Source: Chitinophaga pinensis DSM 2588 (lineage in GTDB: Bacteria; Bacteroidota; Bacteroidia; Chitinophagales; Chitinophagaceae). From it: DNA of 64,000 bases. The notes beneath the pieces were generated by a model that was not told the origin of the DNA, did no database searches, and worked only from the letters and a program-made list of their open reading frames with translations. Below, piece by piece: positions 51,998-62,100 of this stretch (its first letter is position 1; every line of letters starts with the position of its first letter). The position numbers and the translations under genes were made by a program. The stretch is taken from NCBI RefSeq assembly GCF_000024005.1, contig NC_013132.1, positions 6,504,001 to 6,568,000 of the forward strand, read 5' to 3'.

Positions 51998-53623
51998 CTA
52001 ATAAACATCTAAAACACGCTCTGACTTTCTGTTATATAAGATCTCCTTTTCGCCATAGAGTCTTTCCGCAATTATACCCCGCTCTCTACACAGATTTACC
52101 AATCTGTCAGACTGAATAATTGGGTTGGACTCATCTGTGTATTTAATACTACTGATAAACTCTACCCATGGTTCCTGACCCATTGCATATACATACACCT
52201 CTTTCGGATTAAATATATCCACCAGTGACATACCTCTAGCACAATCGGAACCATTCAGCCTTCTCGTACCATCCTGCTCCCTGGAAACCTTTTTGGTTAG
52301 TAACGGGCCATATAACCATGTTAAAGGAGCACCATCACATTCCATACCCAAAAATATTACATCGACATCTCCTATCACATCGTGAATGTGTGAATATAAC
52401 GCGGGTTCCATGATTCTTGAATCCGCCATAAAAAGCAGCCTGAAACCTCCGATCTGTACCAGATGGCAGCTTTTGGCCTGAATGTTCAGATCACTATGTT
52501 CTCCGGTAAAAGGAATACCTGTAATGGAAGCATCTCCAAAAGGAATAGTTTCCAGTTCGTCAATCTCATAGACATTTTCAAATCCGATATTGTTAAACAT
52601 CAATTTGAGATCCGGATCTTCCAAGCGGCCGCCTTTTGTTCTTGGAACAATGATATTCTTTATTTTATGTCTGAGTGGCAACAATGTCTCAAATAATATA
52701 TGATCCTGATGATTGTGCGTTATAAGCACATAATCGATCACATCAGGAAGATCAGAATCCGAGAAATGTTCTATATCAGAATGATATCCATAGTAACTGA
52801 TCAATGGATCCGCTAATATGCATACATCTTTCGTTTCTACAAGAATACATGCGTGACCGAAATACCTCATCCTGATCTTATCACCTGTATATTTATCATA
52901 AGCAGGGTGCGGCGTCTCAGTGAATAATGTTCCAAACAAAGGTTCCTGTGCCGGAGTAATACCCAGCAATTCTTTAATCGGGCCCAGTGGCTGAGGAATC
53001 CTTTTCATCCTGGCTAGCTGATCAATGCCTTTATGATCAAATGGTATTTCCAGATGCAACACATTAGGCTCTTCCAGGCGTGGCGTGCTTAATACAAATG
53101 GACGATGGTCATTATTCGTCAGCCATAATGCAAGGCTCTGTGAGGATTTATTGTAAAACCGGCTCTTATACAAAAGAGATTCAAAAAGCCTGAACCCTGG
53201 ATTGTTATTTCTGTCATAAAACAGTTCCACATATCCCTTTAGGGCATCTGGCACCTTTACATACAGCTCCTCCATTCCAAAACCCTTTGCTTCCTGGATC
53301 AACATTTTGTCAAGCTGTTTTACAGCCTCTACAAATTCGATCATCTGCCTCCTCTCCTTTTTTGTATGCTGTACCAGTGCTTCTACCTCAGTAGTACGAC
53401 CACCGTTAAAATCCATGAAAGGACCTCCTCTCATTTTGGGATTAAGCACCGCCTCTGCGTGAATACTGGGGGCCATAAGATAAGACTCCATAATAGTCAT
53501 ATGTCGTCCAGCTATGTTCATTGCGGCTGTAGCGGGGGAGATTAAATGGCTCCAGGCATACCACCTGTCGACCAATGGTTCAAATACCACATTGGGTTTC
53601 AGATACACTTCATTATATTTCAT
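51998..53623 (-). CDS. CmlA-like diiron beta-hydroxylase acting on carrier-bound amino acids
   Basis: The 541-residue protein has an N-terminal alpha/beta domain of ~245 residues and a C-terminal metallo-beta-lactamase fold, the architecture and length of CmlA of chloramphenicol biosynthesis. Visible metal ligands are HNHQDH at 303-308, Glu375 in TGEHSD and Asp401 in MADSR. The Glu in place of the usual His of hydrolases marks the oxygen-activating diiron group. From the family, the expected reaction is beta-hydroxylation of an aminoacyl residue on an NRPS carrier; relatives act on p-aminophenylalanine (CmlA) and leucine (FrsH). The target module here is unknown. There is no His after residue 414, so the last ligand known in CmlA should be checked by alignment. 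Its start overlaps the thioesterase end by 11 nt, suggesting translational coupling. A plain hydrolase is the main alternative. Confidence 0.85.
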   Translation of the reverse strand: MKYNEVYLKPNVVFEPLVDRWYAWSHLISPATAAMNIAGRHMTIMESYLMAPSIHAEAVLNPKMRGGPFMDFNGGRTTEVEALVQHTKKERRQMIEFVEAVKQLDKMLIQEAKGFGMEELYVKVPDALKGYVELFYDRNNNPGFRLFESLLYKSRFYNKSSQSLALWLTNNDHRPFVLSTPRLEEPNVLHLEIPFDHKGIDQLARMKRIPQPLGPIKELLGITPAQEPLFGTLFTETPHPAYDKYTGDKIRMRYFGHACILVETKDVCILADPLISYYGYHSDIEHFSDSDLPDVIDYVLITHNHQDHILFETLLPLRHKIKNIIVPRTKGGRLEDPDLKLMFNNIGFENVYEIDELETIPFGDASITGIPFTGEHSDLNIQAKSCHLVQIGGFRLLFMADSRIMEPALYSHIHDVIGDVDVIFLGMECDGAPLTWLYGPLLTKKVSREQDGTRRLNGSDCARGMSLVDIFNPKEVYVYAMGQEPWVEFISSIKYTDESNPIIQSDRLVNLCRERGIIAERLYGEKEILYNRKSERVLDVY

Positions 53624-54341
53624 TGCTTATTGATTTAGGTTGTACTGATAATTTTTCTGATATGATGGCCAATACATCTGCCGGATATTTGGAAATGAAG
53701 AAATGTTTACCCGGCAACTGTCTGAAATCCACTGTAAAAGAAGTCTCCTTCTGCCAAAGGTGTATATCTTCTATGGTCATGGGTTCTTCGGTGCCGGTAA
53801 TTACTGTAAAAGGCAGTTGCAAAGGTGCTGCCTGTTGATAGCTGTAAGTCTCTGTAGCCCTGAAATCAGCCCTTAGTATAGGCTCAAAATAATCCAGCAG
53901 TTCATCATGTGCCAGGATTTCATCTGGCAGGCCATCTAATGCCTTGATCTCTTCGATAAACTTCTGCTTTTCCATCAGATGTCTTTTTTTCTCAGATCTT
54001 GACTTTGCAGAAGGCCCCATTGTACCGGTTATAAACAGATGTACCGGCGGAGGCATACCATTTACGATCAGCTTTCTGGTTAACAGGAATGCGGTAATTC
54101 CGCCCATACTATGACCATAAATGGCGTATGTACCCTTAGTAGTCTCACTGGCAATTTGCTGATAGAGATCATTGACAATGGCGTTAATCTCCGACAGAAG
54201 TGGTTCCTGGCTCCTGGCGCCTCTGCCGGGATATTCCAGCGGAATAACACGCAATGACGGGGGAGCCTTCTGCTCATACTCCCTGTAAGAGTACTTATTA
54301 CCTCCGGCAAACGGCAGGCAGTAAAGACGGATTTTTTCCAT
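53613..54341 (-). CDS. Type II (editing) thioesterase
   Basis: This alpha/beta hydrolase of the GrsT/SrfAD type is 242 residues long from the chosen start. The family signature LYCLPFAGG lies at residues 6-14, followed by YPGRG near 38 and the nucleophile motif GHSMG at 76-80 (Ser78). GKHFF near the C-terminus supplies the catalytic His. Where relatives carry the acidic triad residue (GxDDP-like), this protein reads GTEEP, so Glu may replace Asp. Known role of the family: removing wrong acyl or misprimed groups from carrier proteins, restoring stalled synthetases. A longer frame opens at 54404, but those 21 extra residues lie inside the transporter gene and precede the usual family N-terminus. 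The start at 54341, 10 nt after the transporter stop, fits better. It is a separate protein and not the chain-releasing thioesterase. Confidence 0.93.
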   Translation of the reverse strand: MEKIRLYCLPFAGGNKYSYREYEQKAPPSLRVIPLEYPGRGARSQEPLLSEINAIVNDLYQQIASETTKGTYAIYGHSMGGITAFLLTRKLIVNGMPPPVHLFITGTMGPSAKSRSEKKRHLMEKQKFIEEIKALDGLPDEILAHDELLDYFEPILRADFRATETYSYQQAAPLQLPFTVITGTEEPMTIEDIHLWQKETSFTVDFRQLPGKHFFISKYPADVLAIISEKLSVQPKSISNEI

Positions 54342-54351
54342 TAAAAAATTT

Positions 54352-56001
54352 TTATGCGGGTTCTCTTGTAATACAGGTATCCGCAATGATTTTTCCATAT
54401 TCAAATCTCACCACACGATCTGCTACATGAAAAAAGTCTTCATCATGCGTCACGGCGATCACCGTCTTTCCGATTCGTTTCATCTCCTGCAGCCATTCTG
54501 TATAAAACAATTTCTTATTCCGGGGGTCCTGCTCAGCCGCCCACTCATCAAGCACAACAATCGGTTTATCCTCCAGCAATGCTAATAATAACGCCAATCT
54601 TTTCTGTTGTCCTCTTGAGAGATTAACATCGGCGCGATTTTCTTCAACATTGATCTTCAAAATACCCTTCAGATTCAACATATGCTCTAACTCCAGTAAC
54701 CTACGATTGCTAGCTGACATATCATGATCATCATAATTCTCCTGAAACAATACCTGATTGGTATATACAACAGCCATATTATTACTGAATGCAGCATATG
54801 TCAACCAGTCCACTTCCTCTTCATCTATAAACACCTTACCTCCCTGCGCTCTGCACAAGGCGGTCAGCAGATTGATAAAGGTGGTTTTACCACAACCATT
54901 GCCACCAACAATAAATATGATTTCTCCTTTTGAGACAGTGAAATCCTCCAGCTCCAGGGTGAAAGAGCTACTATCTTCTGCCATATATCTGTAATGGATA
55001 TCTTCAAATCTGAGCGTATTGAATTCGCGGGTGAAATTTCCCGCAGTCGGATCAGGAAGTGCGTCTACCTCAAGCTGTTCATCTATTTTTCCGATGCGCT
55101 CCACGGCGATCCTCAAAGTGGCATAAAATGGAATGACCATGATAAGCCGGGATACAGGAGACATCATAAATAATACAGTTGTTATAAATGCCGCCAGCTC
55201 GCCACTATTGGTTTTAAAGATCGCCGGTATCAGATAAATGACAAGGCCCAGAACCAGATACCAGCTATACACTCCTGTAAGCTCATTGGAAACATATTTC
55301 TTCGATACCTGCGTACTCAGGTCTTTGGACTTATTCCTGTTATGGAGAATATGCCTGTTATAAATATTATTATTCCTCAGCCACGATATTCTGATCTGTC
55401 TGAACCCTCCCAATAATTCACGAAGTGAAAAATAATACACATCCTGAAGATCCCTGACCTTATTAAGGTCTTTTTCTATTTTGCCATTCCTGTACAGATA
55501 AACAACCAGTAATACACTCATTAACAGCAGCACAACCAGGCAGGCCAATGGTGATATCCAGAAAAAGTAAAGAAAAGAACATACGATTGTAACAAGCGAG
55601 TTGATAAGGGTAACAAATATTTCCGGTACTCTGCTCAGAATACGCGTATCACCAATGGCTGCATATATTTTTTCCGCGCCCATTTTTTCAAAAGATTCAT
55701 AGGATGCGGTGCGTACTTTTTTTATGACTGACAGTTCCAGGGAGAACATCACACTATTAGTGAGCGCTACCATATAATTCTGAAAAACAGCAGTAGATAC
55801 AAATGAAACCAGAATTAAAAAAACGAATACCGCGTAACCCGGAATTCCTGACGATGTCAGAAATGTGGCTTTTCCACTGAATGCCTCATTGATAAGCATC
55901 AGTATGCCCATATTCGTAAAACTGCCAATCAGCCCAAGCGTTATCAAAAAAAGATAAAATAGTCTGGACTTTGTACGGAATACTTTTAACAGATCAATCA
56001 T
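54352..56001 (-). CDS. Cyclic-peptide-type ABC exporter (fused membrane and ATPase domains)
   Basis: The 549-residue half transporter resembles the SyrD/PvdE cyclic peptide export family. Hydrophobic segments at about 13-40, 55-80, 128-170, 245-262 and 268-295 form the membrane domain. The ATPase domain follows, with Walker A GGNGCGKTT at 366-374, signature LSRGQ at 461-465 (Arg in the usual Gly position), Walker B IVVLDEW at 481-487 and the H-loop His at 519. It should act as a homodimer in the inner membrane, moving the lipopeptide or its precursor to the periplasm. The ATG is one nucleotide after the stop of the loading NRPS, so the two are almost certainly translationally coupled. This argues for export of the product of this assembly line. 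The substrate is inferred from position only. Confidence 0.93.
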   Translation of the reverse strand: MIDLLKVFRTKSRLFYLFLITLGLIGSFTNMGILMLINEAFSGKATFLTSSGIPGYAVFVFLILVSFVSTAVFQNYMVALTNSVMFSLELSVIKKVRTASYESFEKMGAEKIYAAIGDTRILSRVPEIFVTLINSLVTIVCSFLYFFWISPLACLVVLLLMSVLLVVYLYRNGKIEKDLNKVRDLQDVYYFSLRELLGGFRQIRISWLRNNNIYNRHILHNRNKSKDLSTQVSKKYVSNELTGVYSWYLVLGLVIYLIPAIFKTNSGELAAFITTVLFMMSPVSRLIMVIPFYATLRIAVERIGKIDEQLEVDALPDPTAGNFTREFNTLRFEDIHYRYMAEDSSSFTLELEDFTVSKGEIIFIVGGNGCGKTTFINLLTALCRAQGGKVFIDEEEVDWLTYAAFSNNMAVVYTNQVLFQENYDDHDMSASNRRLLELEHMLNLKGILKINVEENRADVNLSRGQQKRLALLLALLEDKPIVVLDEWAAEQDPRNKKLFYTEWLQEMKRIGKTVIAVTHDEDFFHVADRVVRFEYGKIIADTCITREPA

Positions 56002-56002
56002 C

Positions 56003-59000
56003 TTATGATAATTCTATGTAGTAGTAGTTATTTTGCTCCTGTTGTTCGATAAATAATGCCAGCTCCCTGATGGTGGGACGTGTAAACACATCTATCAGTC
56101 TGACCTCTATTCCAATTTCACTGAATATGAGATTCAATAATTTATTTGCTTTGAGAGAATGTCCGCCGATGTCAAAAAAATTGTCCATAACGCCAAAGTT
56201 GCTGTGACCCAATAACTGCTCCCATGCATAGAAAAGTAGTTTTTCAGTGTCCGTTTCAGGATATATCTGTTGCCTGCTGGCAAGCGGCTGTTCCAGCAGG
56301 GATAAACTGGCGTCTAACTGCTTTCTGTCTGTCTTTCCACTGGGCGTCAGTGGGAATTCTTCCATCTCAATAAAACGATCCGGTATCATATAGACAGGTA
56401 AATGTTGACGTAAATATTCCCGAAGTATCTGTTCCCGGTTTGTGACAACAGGAAGTTTATAAACCACAAAAGCTATAAGTCTGTCATCTCCGTTCTCCCC
56501 ATAATGCTTAATGACGACCGCTGCCCGGACTATGACATTGCCCATAAATACGTGTTCAATTTCCTCGGGCTCTATCCTGACACCTCTCACCTTCACCTGA
56601 TTATCATTCCTGCCGCGCAACACAATATTTCCGTCAGGCAGCCACTTCCCAATGTCACCGGTCGCATACAAACGTCCCCGGGTTTCAGCAGGACCATCTA
56701 TAAAACGCTGTACGGTAAGGACCGGCTGATTAAAATACCCTTTCGCCACACCCTCTCCTCCAATAAACAATTCTCCATATACCCCGATAGGCGCCAACTG
56801 ATGCTGACTATCCAGAATGTACACTTCCGTATTTCTCAAGGGACGCCCTATAGTTACAATTCCATCATCTGCCGTAACTACGCCTCCTATTGAGAATATG
56901 GTAGTTTCAGTAGGACCATACATATTCCACAAACTTCCTGCACGGCAGACGAGCAAAGACCTCAGGTTTTCTGATAGCGACTCTCCACAGGTAACTGCTT
57001 TTAACTGATCACTGCCATTCCATCCACTGTCAATGAGCGCTGACCAAAAACTGGGTGTTGCCTGCATATAAGATGGACTAACCTTCTCAAAAAGCCGCTT
57101 CAGCATTCGAATATCAGCTACTTCTTCCCTATTTGCCAATACCAGCTGGGCACCGCTCACCAATGGCACAAAAAACTCGTTAACAGAAATATCAAATGTG
57201 TAATTGCTTACTGACAGCACAACATCCCTGTCTGTAACTCCCGGGGTCTTCTGTACACTAAGCAGCAGGTTTACCAGCGAGTCGTGATATACTTCCACGC
57301 CTTTGGGCTTACCAGTCGAACCAGAAGTATAAATTATATAGGCTATTTCGGCTGCGGGTTGTACCTGCTTTATATCATTCCCGGCCATCAGCACAAGTGA
57401 ACTCATCTTGTCTGAACAGGGATACATAAACACCTCACAGGCCAACATATCATTCGTTATGGCAAATTCCAGCCTGTCAGTGATAACCAGTACCGGACAT
57501 GCATCCTCCAATATATCAACAACTCTGGCAGTCGGCAATTGGATATCCACCGGCACATAAGTAGCACCAGCCTTCCAGATGGCCAGAATAGAGACAACTA
57601 TTCTTTCCGATCTGTTCAATAGTAATGCGACCCTGTCTCCTCGCTTTATTTCATACTGACTTATCAGGTAACTACTGATCAGATCAGATTGTACGTTGAT
57701 GTAATCATAGGTAAATGACTTGCCCGAACTGGTCACAGCGGGCTTCTCTGCATGCTGTTTTACCATTCGTAAAAACATATCTACTGTTGTTTCAGCTGCA
57801 CTTATTTCCCGGATTGGATTAAAGTCATATAATAACTGATTTCTTTCCGACTCACTGAGAAAAGCCAGTTTCCCAACAGAAATATCAGGTTGATTGACAA
57901 ATACATCCAGGATATTGATATAATGTCCTATGAGGCGTTCTATCGTCATCTCAGCAAAAAGATGCTTGTCATATTGAAATGTCAGGGATAAACCATCGAC
58001 CTTCCGGTCTGCATAAATCTCCAGGTCATATTTACTCCCGTTAACTAGTCTTTCTTTCCGTTTTAACTGAACATCATCAATTGTGGCTCCCATCATATCC
58101 TGCTCACTCAGGTTGAGCAGAACATCAAACATAGAGGAACGGCTAAGATCCCTGCCTGCCTGCACTCCGTCGAGAAAGTTCTCAAAATAATAATCCTGAT
58201 TTGCGTATGCGTCCAGCAATGTCTGCCGTGTCAAATTTAAAAGATTACACAGGCGGTCTTCTGTTGAAAAGCTCATCCTCAATGGCAATACATTCACAAA
58301 AAAACCCATCATACGCTCAATATCAGGATGAGACCTCCCGGACGTCGGTACCCCTATAACCATGTCGTATCTGCCGCTATACCTGGCAATCAACACACTG
58401 AGTGCTGACACCAAAAGCATGTACAGACTCACATTCTCCCTGATACAAAAATGTTCCAGCCTTCTTGCCGACTCCGGATTTAAATGCCTTACAACCGACG
58501 CTCCGATCGTTTTTTTCACAACAGGTCGTTTGAAATCATAGGGTATAGTAAGTAAGGGTAACTCATCCTGATAGATACTGCTCCAGTAAAATCGCTGTTG
58601 CTGTACATTATCCTGATGTGTTCTTTTATTCACCCAATTTACATAGTCTTTATATTGAAGAGCCGGGACAGAAAGATGTGGTGTCTTCCCTCTTTTTAAT
58701 GCTCCATAAATCTCCTTGAATTCATCCATCAGTATCCTGGACGACCAGTCGTCAGTGATAATATGATGCATTACAACTGCCAATAGATGGCGTTTTGACG
58801 AGATCCTTACCAGGATGATCCTGTACAATGGTCCCTGTTCCAGCAAAAATTGTTCTTCTGCCAATCCTTTCAGCCAGTCATAAACGTCAATATTGGTATC
58901 TGTCCACTCCTTATATATGAAATTCAGCGGCTCGACTCCTGGCTGATGAATGATCTGAACAGGTTCTCCGTTATGTGCTGCAAAATTCGTTCTCAGTACC

Positions 59001-59165
59001 TCATGTCGTTTTACGATGAGGTCAAAAGCCGCACTGACAGTCGCTGGTTCCACACCTCCCAGCAGTTCATAAAGCAACCCTTCATTATAGGCATAAGAGT
59101 GTTCATCTATCCTATGCAACAACCATAACCTTTTTTGTGAAGGTGAAAGTTCATAGTGCGTAGAC
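56003..59165 (-). other. NRPS module 2: C (HHIITDD) - A (unassigned) - PCP
   Basis: The C domain active site (about 58740-58771) reads HHIITDD, with Asp in place of the final Gly of HHxxxDG; the catalytic second His is present. The A-domain core is at about 57299-57333. Pocket D-I-N-Q-V-C-M-I-F matches no code I recognise, so the substrate is open. The carrier GGHSL is at about 56157-56190. Confidence 0.75.
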
Positions 59166-62100
59166 GCCGCTACTGGAAATATCTCCGCGTAAGTCGATTT
59201 TGACAATTGATTGATTCTGGCAGATAACAATCTTATGGTCGGGCATGTAAAGATGTCTCTGAGTTGTACTGAAAATCCTGTCTCTTTAAATATATTGCCT
59301 GCTATTAATGCAGCCCTGATAGAATTGCATCCAAATTCAAAAAAGTTGTCGTCGATACCGATACGCTTCAGCTCCAACACAGTCCTTATAATTTCCGCCA
59401 GCATTATATCAGTTTCTTCCGATGCCTCAATATATAATGGTGAAAGTCTCTCTGTAGAGGAAATCTGCGTTATCAACTCCTTCCTGTCAATTTTTCCGGT
59501 AGGTGTGAGTGGAAGACTTTCCAATATGTCAAACCTGTACGGAATCATATAAACCGGAAGGTATTCAGCAAGGTGCAGGCGAAGAGCGCTATCAACATAC
59601 CCCTTCGCAACCGTAATACAGGCGACCAGTTCCTCTTTGTCACCGATTACGACAGCCGCAGCTTTCACTGTATGGAATGCTGTGATCACCTTTTCTATTT
59701 CCTGCAGCTCTATCCTGTATCCTCTTACTTTTACCTGAAAATCATTCCTGCCTACAAATTCGATATCACCCGAATCCAAAATACGCCCAATATCTCCGGA
59801 CCTGAATAATCTCTTTTTACTATCGAAGGGACTTGCTATAAATCGCTGGGAGGTCAGTTCCGGTTGATTAAGATATCCCCTGGCAGTGCCTCCTTCTATA
59901 TACATCTCGCCTAACTTACCCAATGGCATAGGCTGAAGATTATCATCCAGAATATGAATCTGATAATCAAAAAGCGGCACACCTATCAGAGATGCTTCGT
60001 GTATATCGGTAATTTCTTTATAGGCAGCACACACTGTACATTCGCTGGGACCGTAAGTATTATATATCGCCATATTTTGAAAAAGCCGGTCGATATTTGC
60101 CGGATGAAGAACATCTCCTCCACTGATAACAAGTCTTAGCGTCGCGATCCGGCTGTCCGCCCTATAATTGATCTCATTAAGGACCAGGGGCGTGGAAGAC
60201 AGAATGGTGGCCCCATGATTACATATCAGCGACAACAGGTGATCTATATCCCTGCCTCCGCCAGGAGCAATAACAATTCCACCCTGTGCGCATAACGCAG
60301 GAAAGATCTCTTCCACACAAGTATCAAATGATACGGAAGATTGCTGAATGAATATATCTGAAGACCTGATATCAAAATAGCGACTGAAATAAAGTACATA
60401 ATTAGCCAGCGTCTCATGCTCGATCATAACACCTTTAGGAACACCTGTTGACCCGGAGGTGTAAATGACATAAGCCAGGCTGTTCATTGTACTCTCAAAA
60501 GGTAGATTTGAACGGTTGTTCTTATAAATTGCAGGATCAGCAATATTCAGCAACATCTGCTCCTGAAAACAATCAGTAAGGCGCTCAAAGTTTGCAGTAT
60601 CTGTCAGAAGACATTTCATCCCGCTATCACTGGCAATATAGGCACAACGATTTAGCGGAAGTTCCGGATCGATTGCCACATAGGCAGCACCAGTTTTAAG
60701 AATAGCCAGCATAGCGACTACAATACTTTCGTCCCGGCTGACCAGAAAACCTACTTTCTCGTCAGGCTGCACGTTAATACGCTGTCTGATAGAATGAGCA
60801 AGACAATTTGCTCTTTTGTTAAGCTCCCCATATGTCAGTATCCTGTCACCAGCCCTGACGGCTACAGCAGCAGGCGCAAGCGCTGCCTGCTGTTCAAAGA
60901 TTGTATGTACTGGTCTTTTCAGATGTAGCAGATCAAAAATTCGGGGTACGGCTGGCCAGAGTATCTTCTTTTCCGCCGCTGTAAGAAAATCGATAGCTGC
61001 AATACTGACATGTTCGTCAATAGCGATAGCATCCAATATGCCTTCTAAATGTGTGGCCAAACGGGCTATTTCAGGCATGCCATACAGAGAGACATTGTAT
61101 TCAATTACCATCTCAAGCTGCTCCCCTTTCTCCCAGAATTGTACTACCACATTGGTAAAGCCATTATTGACGCTGATATGCTCCCTTTCAATCAGACACC
61201 CCTCAAATCCAATCTTCAAATCATCAGCTAAAAAATTCTGATATAATACTAACAAGTTAAAAAAAGGCGTCTGATATCTGTTGTTGCCAATATCACTCAT
61301 TAGTGCCTCAAAGGGATATAATTGGTTATTGAGTGCCTCAAGTACCTTTTGTCTGGTCAGCGAAATGATTTGCGGTAAAGTCTGCTGGCCATCAATGTGC
61401 GTTCTTAAACACAGGGTATTCAACATATAACCGATCATACTGTCCATTTCTGCTGAGATCCGTCCCGATACATCAAATCCAAGTACAATATCTTTACTAT
61501 TGTTATACCGGTGCAACAGCACATTTAACAGCGCCATTACGATGGTAAAGGGCGTTGTATTATATTGTACAGACAACTGTCTGATCTGTGAAAAATATTG
61601 TTTATTGAATAGATGCCTGTGGCCGGCGGTACGTAAAACATTACCAGCTGCAATACCGCTTTCAGTGCCCGAAAGTCCAACAGGGGATGAAAAACCCGCC
61701 AGTTCCTTTATCCAGTACTGACGTTGTTGCTCCATGTAAGAAGATGACATCAGTTCCCGCTGCCATGCGACATAACTGCTAAACTGCAAAACAGGAAGAT
61801 CTGTAACATGCGCTGGTAAATCATTCCTCAATTGATTGTAAGTAGTGCAGAGCGTTTCCCACAACCTTGACATAGACCAGCCGTCAATCAATATATGATG
61901 CACTACCAGAACAAGTAGATACTCATTCTCCTTTAAACGGACAATTTTTGCCTTTAACTGAGATGGTTCTTCCAGTAAAAAAGGTTCATTCACAAATGCG
62001 GCCATAGTTTTCCGGGCGTCGTCAGGATTTTGCATCGTATCCCTGATATTGATCACATGGAAAAGACCATCGTTGTAAGGATGAACGATTCTCTGCGGAC

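Noticed and set aside
54342..54404. Upstream ATG at 54404 as thioesterase start
   Set aside because: It would add 21 residues encoded within the exporter gene and not typical of the family. The start at 54341 fits the family N-terminus and lies just after the exporter stop.
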